Shown piece after piece: positions 58,571 through 64,000 of a DNA stretch of 64,000 nucleotides. The DNA comes from Tiliqua scincoides (taxonomy: Eukaryota; Chordata; Lepidosauria; Squamata; Scincidae). The stretch spans positions 183,382,531-183,446,530 of the forward strand of contig NC_089821.1 in NCBI RefSeq assembly GCF_035046505.1. Direction: 5' to 3'. Under the pieces are notes generated by a model, which made no database searches, was not told where the DNA came from, and worked only from the letters and a program-made list of their open reading frames with translations. A program made the translations under genes and the position numbers. Position 1 is the stretch's first letter. Each line of letters starts with the position of its first letter.

Positions 58571-61500
58571 TTAGGCCACTAAGATCTCCAAAATTTATCA
58601 CTAGAATGAAACCAGCTGGGGAGCTGGAACATCTAGTGAGAGCAACCCACATACCAAGTTCATGTAAAAGTTTGATACATTGCTTTTCATTCTGGGTTCC
58701 AGTGCAGTTGAAATGCTGAGAGCTATCCTAGAAAACCCTTTGCACATTTTAGAGATTAATAAATGCATACAGTATCAACCAGGTAAGGTCAAATGCAGAT
58801 ATGCCTCTAATGTTGAGGCTGTCTCCCTCCCAAATCCCCACCCTTCAGCCCCATAGAGCTCCTCTTAAAAGAAATGGAAAGGAAATCTCAAGATCTTGAA
58901 ATGGTCATAATCACTATAGATTATGACATTTCTCTACAGTTAAAATAATTTCTTCTTATGGTGCGAGTTCTCTACACCCAAAATCAAGGGACAGTAGATC
59001 CCTTTTCAATGGTCCTTACTTTAATTCACTACAAGTTAATATCCACCAATCACACATTCTTCAGAAACCAGGAGCTACAAAATGTTGTATATAGATGAAT
59101 GCACTTCTACTCAGCATCATAATGCACAGATCAAAAGTTGGTATTTAATAGCAAATGTTCAACCACTCCTGATCTGTAGTCCTGCATAAGCTCTTGCAAT
59201 CCAAATAGTGAAGACAACTACCAAATAGCTGACTATAGTACTGTACACCATAGCTTTTCCCGGGGGGCAATTCTTCATAATCATTCTCATAGCTACCAAA
59301 AAGCAAGAAATGTACCCATTTACTTTCAGCATAAAGAAGGCTATTGAGATGTCTTAGAAAAGAGGCAGATATTTTCTCTCAACATTTAAATATACCTTCC
59401 CAGCTCAACACAGTGGTACACTTCTCAAAACATGTTAGGAACAGAGCTGGTCTTGCTGCAATGCATGTCTCATTGCTCCAAGGTCTCATTTAGCTACATG
59501 TTTCATTTAAGGATGGAAGTTATTTTGGGTAACTACTTCAGAGCAATGTGAAATCCTCCTCCCAGTAAATAAAAAAAATGTTCATTTATAATTTTCTCAC
59601 CTATTTAGTAGCAATATGATGAATTGGCACTTTAGAACCAACAGTTCACACTTATGCCACAGCAAATATCTGTTTGTAATTATGTAAGCATGGATCCAAA
59701 GATCCATAAGCAGAACTGTGTGTGCAGTGGAGCTTTCTTTGCCCTTCTTCATATTGAAGTTCCTGGTTGCCACCGCTGCTCCCAGAAACTGCAAGAGTCA
59801 CGCTTTGTAGGACAGGGGGCTGCAGCAGAAAAGATGGAAATGGAGAACACCTTGCAAGTGCAGAAGTGTCTTCCAGTCATGCAAGAGTTGGAGCTGAAGT
59901 CATAAATTTGTAACATACTAGAACAGCTATTTAGGGTAAACAGCTATTCTAGTACAATGTTACAACTTTAAAGGAAGTAGCTGTGTATGTGGTGGTACAG
60001 AATTTTAGAACCCAGCATCATACAGACACAGTCCACTAAATATTCTGAAGCTTATTATCTTTTTTTGGAATATCATCTTGCCTGTTGAAACTCACATGAC
60101 TGTATTCACTTACCTTCAATTTATTGCCTGTACATCACTTCTTGGGGTGAATAGAAGACAATCATACTATTTTGAAACATTATGATAAAAGGACTTTATA
60201 TATAATAAAGCAATTGTTATTAAAGTTGAGCAATGTTCCAAGAGAAACTTCTTGTTCAAGGTATCAGAATACTTTAGTTCCTAATTCCCTTTAAGATAAT
60301 TCCAAATGCATTTTTGTGAGTACAGCCCTCACTTTCCTCTTTCTTCCTTCATCATGAGTGCCGCAACATCTACACAAGTGTGTAGTTTTGTTGGGATAGT
60401 GAGCTGGAACACAACTGCACTCAGACTACTTGCACAAGAACTTTTTCTTTTTTGCAATAATCATGTCTAACAAGTTTCTGTGCACAATAAAGACCGCAGC
60501 ATTTAGCCAGTCATCTTGTTGCACCTTCGAACAAACATTTTAGCCTCATATTTTAATGCACACCAGAACAGAAAGTGCCTGTTGGAACAGATCATAGAAC
60601 TGCAAGTTATCGATGCTTTGTCATTTTGCAATGAAATTGTATAAAAAATAGCAACTTCATTTGAAGGCTGCTTAACATACTGCACTTTGAACTTGCTAGT
60701 AATTTTAAGAGTTTACACCTTGGACAACTTAACAATCTGAATTCATATACCAATAGGTTGTGAGCTTGTATTGCAATTAAAAATGGTTAACTCTCCCTAC
60801 CAATCTACTTCACAGAACAAAACTAAATCGAAGAGGAAAAAATGTCAGTACACAAGGACTGTATCATATACTGATAGAATTTCTGAACTTTCTACAACAG
60901 CTCTCTTTTTATGTGTAAGAGTAAAGTGAATTTCAAGTCATATTGATAGAATCTCTTGAAAAGGCTTGCATAGTCTTGCCTGCAATTGCACCCACTGGCA
61001 GGCTAAATTATGAAATACACACTATAAAGTGATGGGTATCAGAAGTGCACGCTTCCCCACAATACTTTTTGTATTTCATCTTAGCAAAACTGTTATTTTT
61101 CTCAACTTCACTTAAGTTCAGCAGCACACAGCAAACTGAAAGAATAATTGCTTAAAGGTTCCTGGAAATAATTTTGCCCCTCCCAGACTGCAGAAGTTAC
61201 CATGTATGAAACTATAGTACTATTGTCAGTTCTGGAACATATAACCCTCATTAGCATACACCAATACAGAATGGTGAGGCAACGGATTTCTACTCAAACA
61301 TACATTAACTTGCTACCTTACTATGACAATAAGATGTATTATGTTCTATATACAAGCATCATAGTCCCATAATGTCACTAAAATTTGGTCTACAGCATTT
61401 GATACCCAATATGACCAACTTGAGGATTATCATGTTCCATCATCTCAGTATCAAATAGTGAAATTTCATGTACTATACCAATTCAATTTTAGAGCTTTCA

Positions 61501-62619
61501 GTGCCAACATTTTCTTCTTAAAAGATAAATTTTTCACAATACAAGTTTCCACATGCATTTTACTGTAGTTTTTTCCATCATACTGCTAAAAAACTGCACC
61601 AATGTCAGAACAGTGCAAATAATATTTAATTGTAAAAGTCATAATGGCTTGAATTCATAATTATTTAAGAACACTGTCAAGATCTGGTACTTTACTCACC
61701 ATTGCTTAACAACTATACAGACCACTTCTAGTCAATTTTGACATGCATTCCCCCCACCCCTGCACACAAATTTTCACAGCTGAAGTTGATGGATATTTGA
61801 CCACAATTTCAACTGGTGTATTGTCAAATTTCATTTTGCATCTAAATCAACTGAACACAATTCTGAAGAGAGATCAATTTATCATTTTCCCCACTAAAAT
61901 TAGGGATGCTTGAAAGCCGACAAGCTGTGTTTTTTCCCCAGCAATGGAGAGATTTCAAAGATTCGCATGAGAAGGTTTCTCCCTCTTCCTACTCCTCCAT
62001 TAGTTATCAGGTCAGATTTGGCATAAACACCTTGACAGTGTTCTTCATAAGACTATGACAGTAAAGATGCCAATTGGCACAACAGCCTCAATGAAGGGAG
62101 CATTTCAATCTCCTTGGCACTGGGACTGCCAGCACCAAGGATTACAATGAAATCAAAGTTATATTTAAGGCTACATTTACCAAACCTATGTTCCATAAGC
62201 CTCAACCTATCAAGTTTCAGATTTTAGAAGCTGATGCAACAGTCATGTTTCATATTCAAATATGGAAAGTAGTACTTTACCATGGGCAGTATATGAAACT
62301 GTGGCCACAGGTGTCTCATTAAGCAATGACTTTTTACCATCCAGCCACTTAAGTTTCTTTCTTAACTAGCAAGGCACATTTACATATTCCCATGAATACT
62401 TGACAAATTTTAAATTACACTTTATGTCCCAGCTATCCCAGTAATTGACATACAATATACTAAAATGGTTTATTAATGTAACAAAAAAATCAATTAATGT
62501 GAGACAGACTACTGGAAACCACTATTCTAAAAAATGTAAATACAAGTAAACATACTGAAATGTGTGCGCACGAGTTTTTAAACCAGAAGATTTCTGCACT
62601 AACACACATTTATATTAAT
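58571..62619. other. Repeat-poor intergenic region right of SNX14
   Basis: About 4 kb, AT-rich, with no transposon end, LINE text or SINE recognised, in contrast to the rest of the window. A small + frame (59654-59905, 83 codons) has no known domain. Minus-strand AATAAA hexamers at 60120-60125 and 62469-62474 leave room for a longer 3' UTR of the next gene. Confidence 0.45.
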
Positions 62620-64000
62620 GACACATAAAAAAAATAAAAACTTTATTACAAAAATAAGTTACACTTGCCTCCAGCTTACAGTATAAAACAATTTTATTTG
62701 CAGGAATGCAAAATGATTGTTTGCAATGAGCATTTAACATATGACATCTATTTTTTTTGTTAAAATTTTTCATTTACTGGGGAACTGGTGTGTATAAAAC
62801 CTTAATTCGGTGTCTCAGTTCTTATTGTGGTGCCTACGGGTATGTAACAACTGCAGTATCCCTTTGGGGAAAGGTATAAGGGAAGCTCTTTATGCCAAGT
62901 CCATATTAAATCATCATTTTACTTATCTTACCTATGCATATTTGGACTTGACAGAACTTTTTGGAAGGGTGATTCAATAGAGGATGCTTCACCACTTAAC
63001 ACTCACTGTCATCAAGGTGCTTTAGAAAATTAAGACATAGCACAAATGATTGTATTCTACTCTACAGGTTATCATGATCTGCATAAAGAGAAAATGGAAA
63101 GCTGATCTGCTTGTTTTACAGCAATCAGCAGTAAGAAATGCACTAATGAAAAAACATACCTTTACCTAAAAAGCTAAACTACAGCCATATACTATTCTAT
63201 GATTTATGAAAAACTTCAAAATATCCAAATGTCAGGCTTCACTGTACAGTTGTCAGTTTTTGTCTGACCTTTTATAAAGGGACACTGCAGTATTTAGTAC
63301 AAGTTGCTGATGCACTTTTTTTGAACATTTGATGTCTTACAAAAAGTAACATCTTGCTAAACTATTATACATCCAAATAACTACAATATCTGAAGAAGCA
63401 AGGCTGCTTTTTCAGCCACAAAATACGACAAAAACAAGGCCCGTTATGGTGGACATGAGGGAATCTTTACAAAGCCTCTGAAATTAAAGGCAACTAAGAA
63501 TGTTACATTTGGTATATAGTTTTACCCTCATGTCATTAAACAAGCCTTGGTTTTATCTACAAAGATTTTCTATGTACAGTACAGATAGGGTATAGTTCAA
63601 TCCTCTGCTACTGAGGTAGTTAACCAACCCTTTAAAAAAGGTTCTGAAAAGAACCACTATCTGGAATGCCTGACTAACCAGCTCTGATGATTACACCTGA
63701 AACTGCTGTATCCAAACACATTTCAAAGTGATTATATAGACAACCATGATTAACCTTCATGAGCAGAAATAAAGTTAAGGATACCAATGATGGCATTCAC
63801 CTAATATCACTGCAATAAAATTTTCAGAGCAATAAGAGAATACCACTTTTGGGATCCATTTTAAAAACACCAAGGAAATAATCTACTTTAAGCAGATTTC
63901 TCTCTTTTTTCATTTTTCATTTTTTTAAGAACAGAACATTATTTAAGAGGCCATGCTAGAGATAAAGAATTTTGTTGAACATGTTGGGAAAATATTACCT
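62620..64000 (-). other. Probable 3' UTR of SYNCRIP (partial)
   Basis: No coding exon is visible. Gene order NT5E-SNX14-SYNCRIP is known in mammals, with SYNCRIP on the same strand as SNX14, so its 3' end should arrive here. The block is repeat-free and ends at minus-strand AATAAA (62647-62642), followed by a T- and GT-rich stretch as at cleavage sites. Another AATAAA is at 62698-62693. SYNCRIP encodes hnRNP Q, an RNA-binding protein. The assignment rests on synteny. Confidence 0.45.
62642..62647 (-). terminator. Candidate poly(A) signal AATAAA of the gene to the right
   Basis: Minus strand GTAATAAAGTTTTTATTTTT: a canonical hexamer with a downstream U-rich and then GU element. A second hexamer lies 50 bases upstream at 62698-62693. 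Confidence 0.5.

Noticed and set aside
62620-64000. Coding exons of SYNCRIP
   Set aside because: None of the RG-rich or RRM text of hnRNP Q appears in any frame; only a 3' UTR can be proposed.
1-64000. Retroviral or other LTR elements, CRISPR arrays, bacterial-type operons
   Set aside because: No LTR pairs, gag, pol or env-like frames, spaced direct repeats or operon structure were seen. All reverse-transcriptase text found is L1 or CR1.

Overview
The window is a piece of a vertebrate nuclear genome, most probably a squamate reptile. This is inferred from two genes whose proteins align along their whole length with mammalian proteins I remember, and from the repeat load: CR1 LINEs with squamate-type 3' ends, L1 LINEs, a tRNA-derived SINE with a GGCGGTATATAAAT-type tail, many short hAT, mariner-like and TTA-flanked DNA elements, and no Alu-like or B1-like repeats. 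The species cannot be read from the sequence.

Two protein-coding genes are certain and lie tail to tail. NT5E (CD73) runs on the + strand: its last seven coding exons lie between 1071 and 14003, and the first two are left of the window. SNX14 runs on the - strand and is complete: 29 coding exons between 57657 (start codon) and 15517 (stop codon). Every splice junction is GT-AG, all phases agree, and the exons sum to 946 codons plus a stop, the length I remember for human SNX14. About 1.5 kb separates the two stop codons.

The SNX14 promoter is a CpG-rich island at about 57350-58210, with a TCACGTGA E-box 120 bp upstream of the start codon, ETS-type sites and a YY1-type site. An unassigned + strand ATG (57988) sits in this island and could belong to a divergent transcript. 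From 58.6 kb to the right edge the sequence is AT-rich and almost free of recognisable repeats. By gene order in other vertebrates (NT5E, SNX14, SYNCRIP) the last 1.4 kb is probably the 3' UTR of SYNCRIP on the - strand, ending at a poly(A) signal near 62642.

The introns are a graveyard of transposons. Several hAT elements keep readable 8-bp target duplications, often CTCTAG-like with central TA. One pair is directly abutted, sharing the target 8-mer. An apparently single mariner-like element (24438-29278) is split by two hATs, a CR1 piece and a 3'-truncated L1. I found no clear new gene system. The best leads are the hAT target preference, the nested block and the divergent-promoter ORF.
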